From JBDTMT01 sp033764095 (GTDB taxonomy: Bacteria > Desulfobacterota > Binatia > HRBIN30 > CADEER01): a stretch of DNA of 26,863 nucleotides. The notes under the pieces were generated by a model. It was not told the origin of the DNA and ran no database searches. It saw only the letters and a program-made list of their open reading frames with translations. Position numbers and translations under genes: made by a program. Where the stretch lies: assembly GCA_033764095.1 (NCBI GenBank), contig JANRJF010000143.1, forward strand, positions 1 to 26,863, in the 5' to 3' direction. Positions 7,836 to 15,962 of this stretch are shown here, one piece after another (positions within the stretch are counted from its first letter, which is position 1; every line of letters begins with the position of its first letter).

Positions 7836-7910
7836 GATGTGTTGACGTGCTGACGCGCTGACGTAGGCTGGAGTCCTCGTGACGTCAGCACGCCAGCACC
7901 TCAGCACGTC
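7836..7910. repeat. Tandem-unit inverted repeat (8-bp GACGTGCT units)
   Basis: The left arm 7836-7864 is three and a half 8-bp units (GATGTGTT, GACGTGCT, GACGCGCT, GACGT). The right arm 7882-7910 is the reverse complement of three and a half matching units. 24 of 29 positions match; of the mismatches, the left-arm T/C changes still give G.U pairs in RNA. The loop is 17 bases. It lies between fabF and the first ArsA-like gene, both rightward, starting 15 bases past the fabF stop. Confidence 0.8.
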
Positions 7911-7949
7911 CACAGCCTCAGTCAGCCTGCCGCCGGTCGAGCGCCCAGG

Positions 7950-8960
7950 ATGACCTTGGACGAACTGTTCCGCCGCCGCCTGCTGGTCGTCGTCGGCAAG
8001 GGCGGCGTCGGCAAGACGACGGTCGCCTGTGCGCTGGCGCTGGAGGCGGCGCGGCGCGGTCGCAAGGTGCTGCTCTGCGAGGTCGACGGCGTCGCGCGCG
8101 CGCCGCAGCTGCTGCAGGCCCGACCCGGGCCGCTCGGGCAGGCGGTGCAGAGCCCCGCCGGGCCGTGGCTGATGGCGGTCGAGGGGCGCGCCGCGCTGGC
8201 CGAGTACCTGGGCATGATCATCCCAGTGAAGCGGCTGCTGCAGACGGTGTTCAAGAGTCAGCTCTACCAGTACTTCGTCGCCGCGGCGCCGGGGCTCAAG
8301 GAGCTGATGACGCTCGGCAAGATCTGGTACGAGGCCGAACGCAGCGACGGCAGCGGCGACGCCTGGGATCACGTCATCGTCGACGCGCCCGCCACCGGGC
8401 ATGGCCTGCAGTACCTGCGCATGCCGGCGGCGGCGCGCGACACCTTCGAGATCGGCCTGGTGCATCGCGAGGCGCAGCGCATCGTCGACCTGCTCACCGA
8501 CGCCGAGCGCACCGCGGTGAACCTGGTGACCACGGCCGAGGAGATGCCGGTCAACGAGACGATCTCGATGTACCGCGCGCTGCGCGACGACCTGGCGATG
8601 CCGACCGGCCTGCTGTTCGTCAACCGCGTCCATGCCGCCGGGCTGGCCGCCGCCGACGCCGCGAAGCTGGAACAGGCCGCCAAGGCACAGCGCGACCGCC
8701 GCGCCCGCCAGGTACTGGAGGCGGTGGCGGCGCGGGCGCGCGCCGAGATCGGCTGGAGCGAGCTCAACGCGCGCCATCGCGCCCGCCTCGCCGCCGAGGT
8801 GCCGCTGCCGACCGTCGAGCTGCCGTTCGTGTTCGCCGAGGAGTTCGGCTTTGCCGAGCTGCAGACGCTGCGCGAGGCGATCGTGCGGGCCCCCTCCCTG
8901 GCCCCGTCCCGCCCGCGCGCGGCGGGAAAACGCCCCGCACAGGAGGGCTCGCGCGCGTGA
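7950..8960 (+). CDS. ArsA/Get3-family ATPase, paralog 1
   Basis: A 336-residue P-loop ATPase with the deviant Walker A motif VGKGGVGKTT at residues 15-24, including the signature lysine (K17) that contacts the partner subunit in ArsA/Get3/MinD dimers. The switch II region VDAPATGHGLQYL corresponds to the ArsA DTAPTGH motif. The C-terminus is Arg/Pro-rich and probably disordered. Arsenite-binding cysteines of classical ArsA are not evident and there are no ars genes nearby, so arsenic export is unlikely. Tandem ArsA-like pairs occur in Actinobacteria and Deltaproteobacteria and are thought to act as a heteromeric ATPase, perhaps in envelope or membrane-protein handling; this is inference. It overlaps the next gene by four bases (GTGA). 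Confidence 0.85.
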   Translation: MTLDELFRRRLLVVVGKGGVGKTTVACALALEAARRGRKVLLCEVDGVARAPQLLQARPGPLGQAVQSPAGPWLMAVEGRAALAEYLGMIIPVKRLLQTVFKSQLYQYFVAAAPGLKELMTLGKIWYEAERSDGSGDAWDHVIVDAPATGHGLQYLRMPAAARDTFEIGLVHREAQRIVDLLTDAERTAVNLVTTAEEMPVNETISMYRALRDDLAMPTGLLFVNRVHAAGLAAADAAKLEQAAKAQRDRRARQVLEAVAARARAEIGWSELNARHRARLAAEVPLPTVELPFVFAEEFGFAELQTLREAIVRAPSLAPSRPRAAGKRPAQEGSRA

Positions 8961-10069
8961 AGAGCATCGACGAGATCGTCGCGCGCCATCAGGTGGTGAT
9001 CTGCGCCGGCAGCGGCGGGGTGGGGAAGACGACCACCGCGGCGGCGCTGGCGCTGCACGCGGCGCAGCGCGGACGGCGCACGATGGTGATGACCATCGAC
9101 CCGGCGCGCCGGCTCGCCGACGCGCTCGGCCTGCGCACGCTCGGCAACGCGGCGCGCGCGGTGGACATCGGCGGCGCCGGCTCGCTGGAGGCGATGATGC
9201 TCGACCAGAAGGGCGCCTGGGACGCGCTGGTCGAACGCTACGCGCCGTCGGCCGAGGTGCGCACGCGCATCCTTGGCAACCGCTTCTACCAACACCTGTC
9301 GGAGAGCTTCGCCGGCTCGCAGGAGTACATGGCGATCGAGCAGCTCGCCGAGCTGCACGCCAGCGGACGTTACGACCTGATCGTCGTCGACACGCCGCCG
9401 ACCCGCCACGCACTCGACTTCCTCGAGGCGCCGCGCCGCATCGCCGCGTTCCTCGATCGCCAGGTGATCCGCTGGTTCATCAAGCCGTACTTCTCCGCCG
9501 GCTGGTCGACGCTGCGCGTCGTCAACCGCGCCGCCGGCAGCCTGCTGCGCCGCCTGGAGGACGCCACCGGCATCAAGGCGCTGGTCGAGATCTCCGACTT
9601 CTTCAATTCGATGAGCGCGCTGTTCGACGGCTTCGAGGTGCGCGTGCAGCGCGTCGACAAGCTGCTGCACTCGAAGCACACCGCGTTCGTGCTGGTCACC
9701 TCGCCGGAGGAGCAGGTGCTCGACGAGGCGGAGTCGTTCGTGCGCCAGCTTGCCGAGCTGGCCGTGCCGCTGCGCGCGGTGGTGTTCAATCGCGTGCAGC
9801 GCGAGGCGCTGGCCGACTGGCGGCGGCTCGACGAGGCCTGGTTGCGCGAGCTGGTCGGCACCGTGGTCAAGCGCGGCGAGCGCGCCGGTCCGCTGGTCGA
9901 CAACTTCCTGCGCTACGAGACGCAGGCGCGCGGCGACCAGCTGCGCATGGAGGCTTTCCGTCGCCAGCTCGGCGCCAAGCCGGTGGTCGCGGTGGTGCCG
10001 AACTTCGAGGAAGACCTGCACGACCTGGCCGGGCTGCGGCGCATGCTGCCGCACCTGGTGGCCGCCTGA
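8957..10069 (+). CDS. ArsA/Get3-family ATPase, paralog 2
   Basis: A 370-residue P-loop ATPase starting at a GTG that overlaps the first paralog stop (GTGA), with AGGAGGG about 9 bases upstream. Walker A is AGSGGVGKTTT (residues 17-27): the signature lysine is replaced by serine (S19), whereas paralog 1 keeps it. The aspartate region MTIDPARRLADALG and the switch II segment VDTPPTRHALDFLEAPRR match the ArsA/GET3 family. TSPEEQVLDEAESFVRQL resembles the ADP-releasing A-loop region. The pair is translationally coupled and probably forms a heterodimer in which nucleotide sites are unequal. The stop codon abuts an inverted repeat whose first base is the A of the TGA. Confidence 0.87.
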   Translation: MKSIDEIVARHQVVICAGSGGVGKTTTAAALALHAAQRGRRTMVMTIDPARRLADALGLRTLGNAARAVDIGGAGSLEAMMLDQKGAWDALVERYAPSAEVRTRILGNRFYQHLSESFAGSQEYMAIEQLAELHASGRYDLIVVDTPPTRHALDFLEAPRRIAAFLDRQVIRWFIKPYFSAGWSTLRVVNRAAGSLLRRLEDATGIKALVEISDFFNSMSALFDGFEVRVQRVDKLLHSKHTAFVLVTSPEEQVLDEAESFVRQLAELAVPLRAVVFNRVQREALADWRRLDEAWLRELVGTVVKRGERAGPLVDNFLRYETQARGDQLRMEAFRRQLGAKPVVAVVPNFEEDLHDLAGLRRMLPHLVAA

Positions 10070-10141
10070 CCACGACGGCACGACGACACAACGGATCACA
10101 ACGACTGCGGTTGGGTCGTTGTGCCGCCGTGTCGTTGTGGT
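10069..10141. repeat. Inverted repeat joining two convergent genes
   Basis: Arms 10069-10093 and 10117-10141 match at 21 of 25 positions; all four differences are transitions. Units are about 8 bp (CGACGGCA, CGACGACA, ...). An alternative inner hairpin is perfect over 9 bp (10097-10105 with 10115-10123). The left arm begins at the last base of the ArsA-2 stop. The right arm encodes the end of the leftward DUF385-type protein, whose stop is at 10096-10098. Confidence 0.8.
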
Positions 10142-10626
10142 GAATCCGCTCGCTCCACCGCGAACACCGGCGTCGTGAGCAGCGCCTGCCGAAGCTCGGC
10201 ATCGGGCACGTTGATCCGATCGACGTAGCCGACGAGCCAGACGATGACGCGCCCGTACCAGGGGTGCGTGCGCAGGAAGCGCAGGACGACGTCGGCACCT
10301 TCTGCGCCGGTTGCGTCGCGCACGGACACGCGCAACGGGCGGCCGTCGACGCGCGCGACGATCTCGGGGTGCGCGCGCACGTTGTGGACCCACGCCGAGC
10401 GCCAGCCGTCGGCGGGCTGCACGTACCAGATGGAGCGCGCCGCGTCGCAGCCAACGACATCGACGACGACGGGGTGCCGCCGGCCGCTGCGCCGGCCGAT
10501 GGTCTCCAACACGATCCACTCGACGCCGGTGAGGCGCGTCGCCAGGCGCACCACTCCCCATCCGGCGATGCGCTCGACGGCGAGCGGCAGGCGAAACAGC
10601 GCGCGGCGCAGCTCAGCCGCACCCAT
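10096..10626 (-). CDS. DUF385 / deazaflavin-dependent nitroreductase-like protein
   Basis: A 176-residue protein of the split-barrel family that includes mycobacterial Ddn (F420-dependent quinone/nitro reductase). Matching features are ETIGRRSGRRHPVVVDVV (family TxGRkSG..r..pl), IWYVQPADGWRSAWVHNVRAHPEIVARVDGRP (w..Nl.a.P...v...gr) and the Y-rich end WYGRVIVWLVGYV. Cofactor could be F420 or another flavin; no F420 genes are in the window. The last 14 codons and stop are encoded inside the inverted repeat at 10069-10141, giving an odd Gln/Thr/Gly-rich tail after VFAVERAD, so the ancestral stop lay near 10143 or upstream. The gene start lies within the 3' end of the propeller gene (14-base overlap), suggesting coupling to it. 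Confidence 0.8.
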   Translation of the reverse strand: MGAAELRRALFRLPLAVERIAGWGVVRLATRLTGVEWIVLETIGRRSGRRHPVVVDVVGCDAARSIWYVQPADGWRSAWVHNVRAHPEIVARVDGRPLRVSVRDATGAEGADVVLRFLRTHPWYGRVIVWLVGYVDRINVPDAELRQALLTTPVFAVERADSPQRHGGTTTQPQSL

Positions 10627-12892
10627 TCAGCGCCCGGTTCACCGCCGCGATCAGCTCGTTCACCAGCACCGCACCGTCGCCGTCGAGGTCGGCGACCGGG
10701 CACGCGTCGAGCCGGCTGTTGCCGAGCGCGATGTTCACCGCCGCGATCAGGTTGGCGATGCTGACCGCACCGTCGCCGTCGCAGTCCGCCGCGCAGGCGA
10801 CCCCGCCGGTCGGCGTCGGCGAGCCCGCCTCGCCGGTCGGCGTGATCGTCGGAGAGTCGATCGCGAGCGTCGCGGTGGCGGTCGAGCTTGGGGTCGAGTC
10901 GGGCGGCGGCGTGCGTGTCGCGGTGGCGCTCGCGGTCGTGGCGGGTGGCGCGCTTGCGGTGCGGGTGATCGTCGCGCTGGCGGTCGGCGGTACGGTCGCC
11001 GTCGGAGGCGCGGTTGCGGTCGGCGTGCGGGTGAACGTCGGCGTCGGGGTCGCGGTGCGGGTCGGCTCGGCGGCGGCGAGATCGACGAAGCCGATCCGCG
11101 AGAGGTCGAACAGGCCGTAGAAGAGGCGGCCGTCGCTGCGCCCGGCGATCCCGCTCGGATTGGAGAAGTCGTCCGGCCGGTTGAACTTGGTGATCCGGCC
11201 GTCCTGCCCGATACGGCCGAGCCGGTTGGCGCCGCTCTCGGTGAACCAGATGGCGCCGTCAGGACCGAGCGCGATGTGCTTCGGATAGCTGCTCGCGATG
11301 GCGATGCCGAGCTCGGTGACGACACCGGCGGTGGTGATGCGGGCGACGCCGCCGCGCTTCTGTTGGGTGAAGTACAGGTGGCCGTCGGCGCCGGCGGCGA
11401 TGTCGTAGGGCTCGCTGTCGGCGGTCGGAATCGGAAACTCGACGGGCTGCCCGCTGGTCGTGATGCGGCCGATCTTGTTCGCCTTGCGCTCGGTGAACCA
11501 CAGGTTGCCGTCGGCGCCGGCGGCGATGCCGATCGGCTCGGCGAAGGCAGTGGGCGTGTCGAAGTGGGTCATCGTGCCCTGCGGCGTGATGCGCCCGACC
11601 GCGCTGCGCGCCAGTTCGGTGAACCAGAAGTTGCCGTCGGGCCCGAGCGCGATGTCCTGCGGCGTGCTGGCGCCCTCGATCGGGAACTCGTCGGGTTCGC
11701 CGTCGCCGTCGATGCGGCCGATGCTGTTGGCCTCCTGGTTGGTGAACCAGCCGCTGCCGTCCGCCGCGACCGCGACGTTCACCGGGGTGTGGCCGCCTCC
11801 CAGCTCGTACTGGACCAGCCCGCCATCGGGGCCGATGCGACCGACGCGGTTGCCGCCGGCGTCGGCGAACCAGACGCTGTCGTCCGGTCCGTGCGCCAGT
11901 CCCTCCGGCGCACCGCCCGGAACGTTGATGTGGTCGTACGCGAGGCTGGCGACGCGGCCGATCACGTTGCCGGCGGGCCGCGTGAACCACAGCGCGCCGT
12001 CGAAGCCGGCGGTGATGTCGACCGCCGGCGCTTCGGTGAGTGGCACGATCGGCGTGTAGGTGCCGGCGACATTCATCCGCCAGATGCCGGCGGTCGAGGT
12101 GAACCAGAGATTGTCCTCCGGCCCGCGCGTGACCAGCAGGCCGGCCAGCTCCTCGGGCGCGCCCGGGAAGTTCGTCACCTCACCGGCGGTCGTCATGCGC
12201 GACAGCAGGGTGCCGTTGCGCCCGGTGAACCACAGCGCGCTGTCCGGTCCGCTGGTGAGGCCGACCGGGCTGCCGCCGAGCACCGGAAACGGCGTGATCT
12301 GGCCCGCGGCGGTAATCCGACTGATCGAGTCGTTGCCACCGAACCAGATCGCGTCGTCCGGTCCGCGGGTGATGAAGAAGGCGCCGTCGGGCGCGACGAA
12401 TTCGCTGACCGTCCCGCCCGGGGTGATGCGGCCGACGCGTCCGCTCTGATCACCGCGCGCCAGGTTCACCTCGGTGAACCAGAGGTTGCCGTCGGCCCCG
12501 GCGGTGATGATCGCCGGGCCGAAGGTGGCCATCGGCAGTGGGAACTCAGTGATCACGCCGGCGGTGGTGATGCGGCCGATGGCATTGTCGGCCTGTTCGG
12601 TGAACCACAGCGCGCCGTCCGGTCCACGCGTGATGAACGACGGCCGGTTCGGCGGCGTCGGGACGGTGAACTCAGTGACCTTGAAGTCGGAATCCAGTCG
12701 GCCGATCTTCTCGACGTCCGGTTCGGTGAACCACAGGTTGCCGGCGCCGTCGGTGGTGATGCCGAGCACGCCGCTGTTCGGCGTCAGCACCGGGTAGTAC
12801 GTGACCTCGTGCGCGGGGACGTCCAACGCCATGCAGGTGCTGGCGAGCAGCAGCGCAGCGGCGACGCGGGTGACGCTCAGCATGCGATGCAT
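10613..12892 (-). CDS. Secreted double beta-propeller (Vgb-like) protein with dockerin-like Ca-binding tail
   Basis: A 759-residue exported protein. A signal peptide (MHRMLSVTRVAAALLLASTCMA) is followed by 14 repeats of the type GNLWFTE...IGRI (about residues 40-600), related to virginiamycin B lyase-type propellers (seven blades), so two seven-bladed propellers are likely. A Ser/Thr/Pro linker with TATPT-type repeats (about 606-695) leads to two Ca-binding repeats, CDGDGAVSIANLIAAVNIALG and LDGDGAVLVNELIAAVNRALNG, in dockerin/EF-hand style, ending in Cys-Gly. The function is unknown: Vgb-like folds also serve as binding scaffolds, and lyase residues could not be verified. The start at 12892 is taken because GGAG lies 4 bases upstream and the signal peptide begins there; the open frame to 12949 runs into an intergenic repeat. 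Confidence 0.85.
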   Translation of the reverse strand: MHRMLSVTRVAAALLLASTCMALDVPAHEVTYYPVLTPNSGVLGITTDGAGNLWFTEPDVEKIGRLDSDFKVTEFTVPTPPNRPSFITRGPDGALWFTEQADNAIGRITTAGVITEFPLPMATFGPAIITAGADGNLWFTEVNLARGDQSGRVGRITPGGTVSEFVAPDGAFFITRGPDDAIWFGGNDSISRITAAGQITPFPVLGGSPVGLTSGPDSALWFTGRNGTLLSRMTTAGEVTNFPGAPEELAGLLVTRGPEDNLWFTSTAGIWRMNVAGTYTPIVPLTEAPAVDITAGFDGALWFTRPAGNVIGRVASLAYDHINVPGGAPEGLAHGPDDSVWFADAGGNRVGRIGPDGGLVQYELGGGHTPVNVAVAADGSGWFTNQEANSIGRIDGDGEPDEFPIEGASTPQDIALGPDGNFWFTELARSAVGRITPQGTMTHFDTPTAFAEPIGIAAGADGNLWFTERKANKIGRITTSGQPVEFPIPTADSEPYDIAAGADGHLYFTQQKRGGVARITTAGVVTELGIAIASSYPKHIALGPDGAIWFTESGANRLGRIGQDGRITKFNRPDDFSNPSGIAGRSDGRLFYGLFDLSRIGFVDLAAAEPTRTATPTPTFTRTPTATAPPTATVPPTASATITRTASAPPATTASATATRTPPPDSTPSSTATATLAIDSPTITPTGEAGSPTPTGGVACAADCDGDGAVSIANLIAAVNIALGNSRLDACPVADLDGDGAVLVNELIAAVNRALNGCG

Positions 12893-12911
12893 ATGGCTCC
12901 ACAGAAGCGAG

Positions 12912-12999
12912 TTCACCACCAAGGCACCAAGGCCACCAAGCAAGCACAATCAATTCTGATTCAAGGGATTCTTGGTGTTCTTGGTGTCCTGGTGGTGAA
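12912..12999. repeat. Tandem-unit inverted repeat (CACCAAGG units)
   Basis: The left arm 12912-12940 (TTCACCACCAAGGCACCAAG...) and right arm 12971-12999 match as inverted copies at 25 of 29 positions, with a 30-base AT-richer loop. Each arm is built of 8-9 bp CACCAAGG-type units. It starts 6 bases beyond the GST stop (leftward) and ends 19 bases before the propeller gene start codon. Confidence 0.85.
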
Positions 13000-13005
13000 T
13001 TTCGC

Positions 13006-13626
13006 TCAGCCGCTCGCCGCCGCGCTGGGTCGCGCCGCGACGCGCGCGAACCAGCCCGGCACCCAGGTCAGCTTCTCGTCGATCGGCTGGCCGACGGTGC
13101 GGCCGAAGTCGAGGAACGCGAACAGCAGAATGTCGGCGAGCGTGAAGCGCTGGCCGGCGACGAACTGGTTGCCGTGCATCAGGCCGTCGAGCCAGGCGAG
13201 CTTCTCGCGCCCGAGCGCCTTCAGATCGTCGGCCGCCTGCGGGATGGTGCGCATGCGGTCCTTGAACAGCATCAGGCCCTCGCCGTAGCGGAAGCCGTTG
13301 GCCATCGGCTCGACGATGTTGAGGTCGATGCGCCGCGTCCACATGCGCGTCTCGGCGCGCTCCTCGGCGTTGCTGCCGATCAGCGCCGGCTGTGGGTGCT
13401 TCTCTTCCAAGTACTCGCAGATGGCGAGAATCTCGGCGAGGAAGTGGCCGTTGTCGAGCTCCAGGCAGGGCAGCTGCCCGGCCGGATTCTTCTCGGTGTA
13501 CGGCGCGCGGCGATTCTCGCCGCTCATCAGGTCGACGTCGACGCGTGGGATGTCGAGACCCTTCTCGGCGATGAACATCTTCACGACGCGCGGGTTGGGG
13601 CCGAGGCCGGTGTGCAGCTTCATCAT
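13006..13626 (-). CDS. Glutathione S-transferase family protein
   Basis: A 206-residue protein with an N-terminal thioredoxin-like GST domain (LHTGLGPNPRVVKMFIAEKGLD...ENRRAPYTEKNPAGQLPCLELDNGHFLAEILAICEYLEE). Here NPAGQLPCLELDNG contains the conserved cis-proline, and the E-S/I segment near LAEILAI binds the glutathione gamma-glutamyl group. A helical C-terminal domain follows, ending with FTLADILLFAFLDFGR (the N-capping box region). An AAGGAG ribosome-binding site 4 bases upstream supports a start at 13626 or 13623 (two adjacent ATGs). Likely role: conjugation or reduction of electrophiles. It lies near OxyR and a serine hydrolase, and its transcript runs into the CACCAAGG hairpin. Confidence 0.9.
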   Translation of the reverse strand: MMKLHTGLGPNPRVVKMFIAEKGLDIPRVDVDLMSGENRRAPYTEKNPAGQLPCLELDNGHFLAEILAICEYLEEKHPQPALIGSNAEERAETRMWTRRIDLNIVEPMANGFRYGEGLMLFKDRMRTIPQAADDLKALGREKLAWLDGLMHGNQFVAGQRFTLADILLFAFLDFGRTVGQPIDEKLTWVPGWFARVAARPSAAASG

Positions 13627-13726
13627 CTGACTCCTTCTGCGGGTGGGTGGAACGGCTCGCCTAGCGCAGCCGCTCAGCCGCCTGCAATCGCGCTGGCGGA
13701 CGAGGCGATGCATGCTCGCCGCGCCG

Positions 13727-14917
13727 CTACGCCAGCAGCCCGCCGGCGCGGCTGCTGATGCCGACGCCGCGGCGTGCCTGGCGGAGCGGGTGGCGGTCGA
13801 GCCCGTTGGTGAGGTAGGCGAGCGAGACGCCGCTCTCCGGGTCGGCCCAGGCGAGCTGGCCGCCGGCGCCGTTGTGGCCGAAGGTGAGCGGCGAGCCGAC
13901 GTGGCCGAAGCCGCGGAAGGTGCGCGACGCGGTGTCGCCGGCGACGATGATACCGAGCCCGCGGTTGGCGAGCTGGCGGAAGTAGGGATCCCGCAGCGCG
14001 CCGCTGCGCACCTGGCGCGCCATGGCGAGCGTCTGCGGCTGCCACACCGTCGCGCCGCCCGGCAGGCCGCCGTGCAGCAGCGCCTGGTAGAAGAGGGCGA
14101 GATCGGCGGCGGTGGTGATGCCGCCGCCGCCCGGCACGCCGACGGCGCGCACCGCCGGCCGGTTGAAGCTGAGCAGCGCGTCCTCGGTCACCTCGCCGAC
14201 CGGAATGATCGGGAAGCCGAGCCCGCGCAGCTCCTCGTCACGCGGCGCCTCGCCGGCCGGCACCAGGTCGGCGACGCGCGCCTGCTGCTCGGCTGGCAGG
14301 CCGACCCACAGGTCGGGGAGCCCGAGCGGCAGCGCGATGCGCTGGCGGACGAAATCGCGGAACGGCATGTCGGCGGCGCGTTCGACCAGCTCGGCGATCA
14401 CCCACATGCTCGACGTCGGGTGGTACTCGAAGCGCGTGCCCGGCTCCCAGTTGAGCCGCCAGGAGCGAAAGCGCTCGAGGCGCGCCCGGCGGTCGTCCCA
14501 GTCGAGCGCGTCGAACGGCGCGTGCGGGAAGCCGCTGGTGTGGGTGAAGAGCTGCTCGACCGTCACCGCGCCCTTGCCGTTGTCGCCGAACTCGGGAATC
14601 AGCTCGGTGACGCGCGCGTCGAGCCGCAGACGGCCGGCGGCGATCAGCAGCCAGGCCGCCGACGCGGTGATCGCCTTGGTGGCGGAGAAGATGACGTACA
14701 GCGTGTCGTCGGCCGCCGCCGCCGTGACGCCGCCGCGCGCGACCCGACCGATCGTCCGCATCGCCGCGACGCGTCCGTGCCGCGCCACCGCGATCTGCAT
14801 CGACGGCAACAGCCCGTCGCGCACTTCTCTTTCGGCGCGGGTGAAGAGCGCCTCCAGCTTGTCGGCGTCGATGCCGAGCGCGAGCGGCGAGTCGGCGAAG
14901 TGGCGGCGGTCGGCCAT
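13727..14917 (-). CDS. Serine hydrolase, class C beta-lactamase/EstB family
   Basis: A 396-residue protein of the beta-lactamase-related esterase family. The nucleophile motif is S78-A-T-K81 (VIFSATKAITASAAWLL), and the tyrosine motif appears as FEYHPTSSMWVIAELVE (about Y165). A late HNGAGGQLAW block replaces the KTG box, as in EstB-type esterases and many LACTB-like proteins. There is no signal peptide, so it is probably cytoplasmic; true beta-lactamase activity is unlikely and an esterase or peptidase role more plausible. GGAGG lies 5 bases before the ATG at 14917. It is transcribed divergently from oxyR across 72 bases, so regulation by OxyR is possible. The longer open frame to 15796 is antisense to oxyR and is ignored. 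Confidence 0.88.
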   Translation of the reverse strand: MADRRHFADSPLALGIDADKLEALFTRAEREVRDGLLPSMQIAVARHGRVAAMRTIGRVARGGVTAAAADDTLYVIFSATKAITASAAWLLIAAGRLRLDARVTELIPEFGDNGKGAVTVEQLFTHTSGFPHAPFDALDWDDRRARLERFRSWRLNWEPGTRFEYHPTSSMWVIAELVERAADMPFRDFVRQRIALPLGLPDLWVGLPAEQQARVADLVPAGEAPRDEELRGLGFPIIPVGEVTEDALLSFNRPAVRAVGVPGGGGITTAADLALFYQALLHGGLPGGATVWQPQTLAMARQVRSGALRDPYFRQLANRGLGIIVAGDTASRTFRGFGHVGSPLTFGHNGAGGQLAWADPESGVSLAYLTNGLDRHPLRQARRGVGISSRAGGLLA

Positions 14918-14989
14918 GCGGTCCTCCGCCCGCGTGTGTAGTCGGCACGGGCGCTGGAACGCCAGCGGGCGGGGGGATAGGGGGATCGC

Positions 14990-15898
14990 ATGCGGGCGCA
15001 CGACTTCACGGTTCGCCAGCTGCAGTACGCGCTGGCGGTCGCGCAGGCGAAGAGCTTCCGCGCCGCCGCGGCGCGTTGTCACGTCTCGCAGCCGTCGCTC
15101 AGTCTGCAGCTGGCGGCGCTGGAGCGCGCCCTCGGCGCCCGCCTGTTCGAGCGCGACAAGCGGCACGTCGCGCTGACCCCGGCCGGTGCCGAGCTGCTGG
15201 CCCGCGCGCAGCGCGTCGTCGCCGAGGCGGACGAGCTGCGCGATGCCGCCCAGCGCCTGCGCGATCCACGCGCCGGCACGCTGCGTCTCGGCGTGCTGCC
15301 GACCATCGCGCCCTACGCGCTGCCCGAGCTGAGCCGCGGTCTGGCGAACCGCTTCCCGCGCCTGCGCGTGTTGTGGCGCGAGGACAAGACGGCCGCGCTG
15401 ACGGCGCTGCTCGGGCAGGGAGATCTCGACGCGGCGCTGGTGGCGCTGGAGGCCGAGCTGCCGGCGCTGGAGCACGCGGTGATCGCGGAGGATCCGTTCG
15501 TGCTCGCCGCGCCGCCGCGCCACCGTCTGGCGCGCGGCCGCCGGGTGAAACAGACGCAGTTGGCGGGCGTGCCGGTGCTGCTGCTGGAGGACGGCCACTG
15601 CTTCCGCGACCAGGTGCTGGCGGTGTGCGAGCAGGGCGGCGGCGAGCAGGGCAGCTTCCGCGCCACCAGCCTCGGGACGCTGACCCAGATGGTCGCGCGC
15701 GGCGACGCCATCACGCTGCTGCCGGCGGTCGCCGTGGCGCTGGAGAACCGCACCGGCCAGCTGGCGATTCGGTCGTTCGCCGATCCGGCGCCGCACCGCA
15801 CCATCGGTTTGGTGTGGCGACCGAAGTCGCCGCTGGCGGCGCGCTTGCAGCTCGTCGCCGACGCGTTGCGCGCCGCCTGGCCGGCGCAGTGCTGTTGA
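14990..15898 (+). CDS. oxyR: OxyR-type LysR-family peroxide sensor
   Basis: A 302-residue LysR-type regulator. The N-terminal winged helix-turn-helix reads LQYALAVAQAKSFRAAAARCHVSQPSLSLQLAALERALGARLFER. The diagnostic redox region is LLLEDGHCFRDQVLAVC: C204 and C213 correspond to E. coli C199 and C208 with the same spacing of nine. The ALTPAGAELL and ATSLGTLTQMVARGDAITLLP segments also match OxyR. It should sense hydrogen peroxide by forming the disulfide and activate defence genes, although no catalase or peroxiredoxin gene is adjacent. It is divergent from the serine hydrolase gene; I could not make out a convincing ATAG-N7-CTAT site in the 72-base gap. Its end converges on the LapAB-like gene. 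Confidence 0.9.
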   Translation: MRAHDFTVRQLQYALAVAQAKSFRAAAARCHVSQPSLSLQLAALERALGARLFERDKRHVALTPAGAELLARAQRVVAEADELRDAAQRLRDPRAGTLRLGVLPTIAPYALPELSRGLANRFPRLRVLWREDKTAALTALLGQGDLDAALVALEAELPALEHAVIAEDPFVLAAPPRHRLARGRRVKQTQLAGVPVLLLEDGHCFRDQVLAVCEQGGGEQGSFRATSLGTLTQMVARGDAITLLPAVAVALENRTGQLAIRSFADPAPHRTIGLVWRPKSPLAARLQLVADALRAAWPAQCC

Positions 15899-15962
15899 CT
15901 GCGGTCGCGCCGCACGTCACCGCGGCCGCTGGGACACGAAGGGTGCGCCGGGACGCGCCGGC

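Noticed and set aside
12893..12949. Upstream start for the propeller protein (MCLLGGLGALVVNS...)
   Set aside because: These codons lie in the CACCAAGG repeat arm and precede a better signal peptide starting at 12892 with GGAG upstream.
10244..13288. A 1014-codon open frame on the plus strand opposite the propeller gene
   Set aside because: Its translation is Arg/Ala/Gly/Asp-rich without family similarity, and the opposite strand has clear WFT propeller repeats, a signal peptide and a Ca-binding tail. Long antisense frames are expected at this GC content.
14918..14989. OxyR-binding site in the divergent gap
   Set aside because: Only an isolated ATAG and a short 6-bp hairpin (CGCTGG/CCAGCG) are visible; no ATAG-N7-CTAT tandem pattern.
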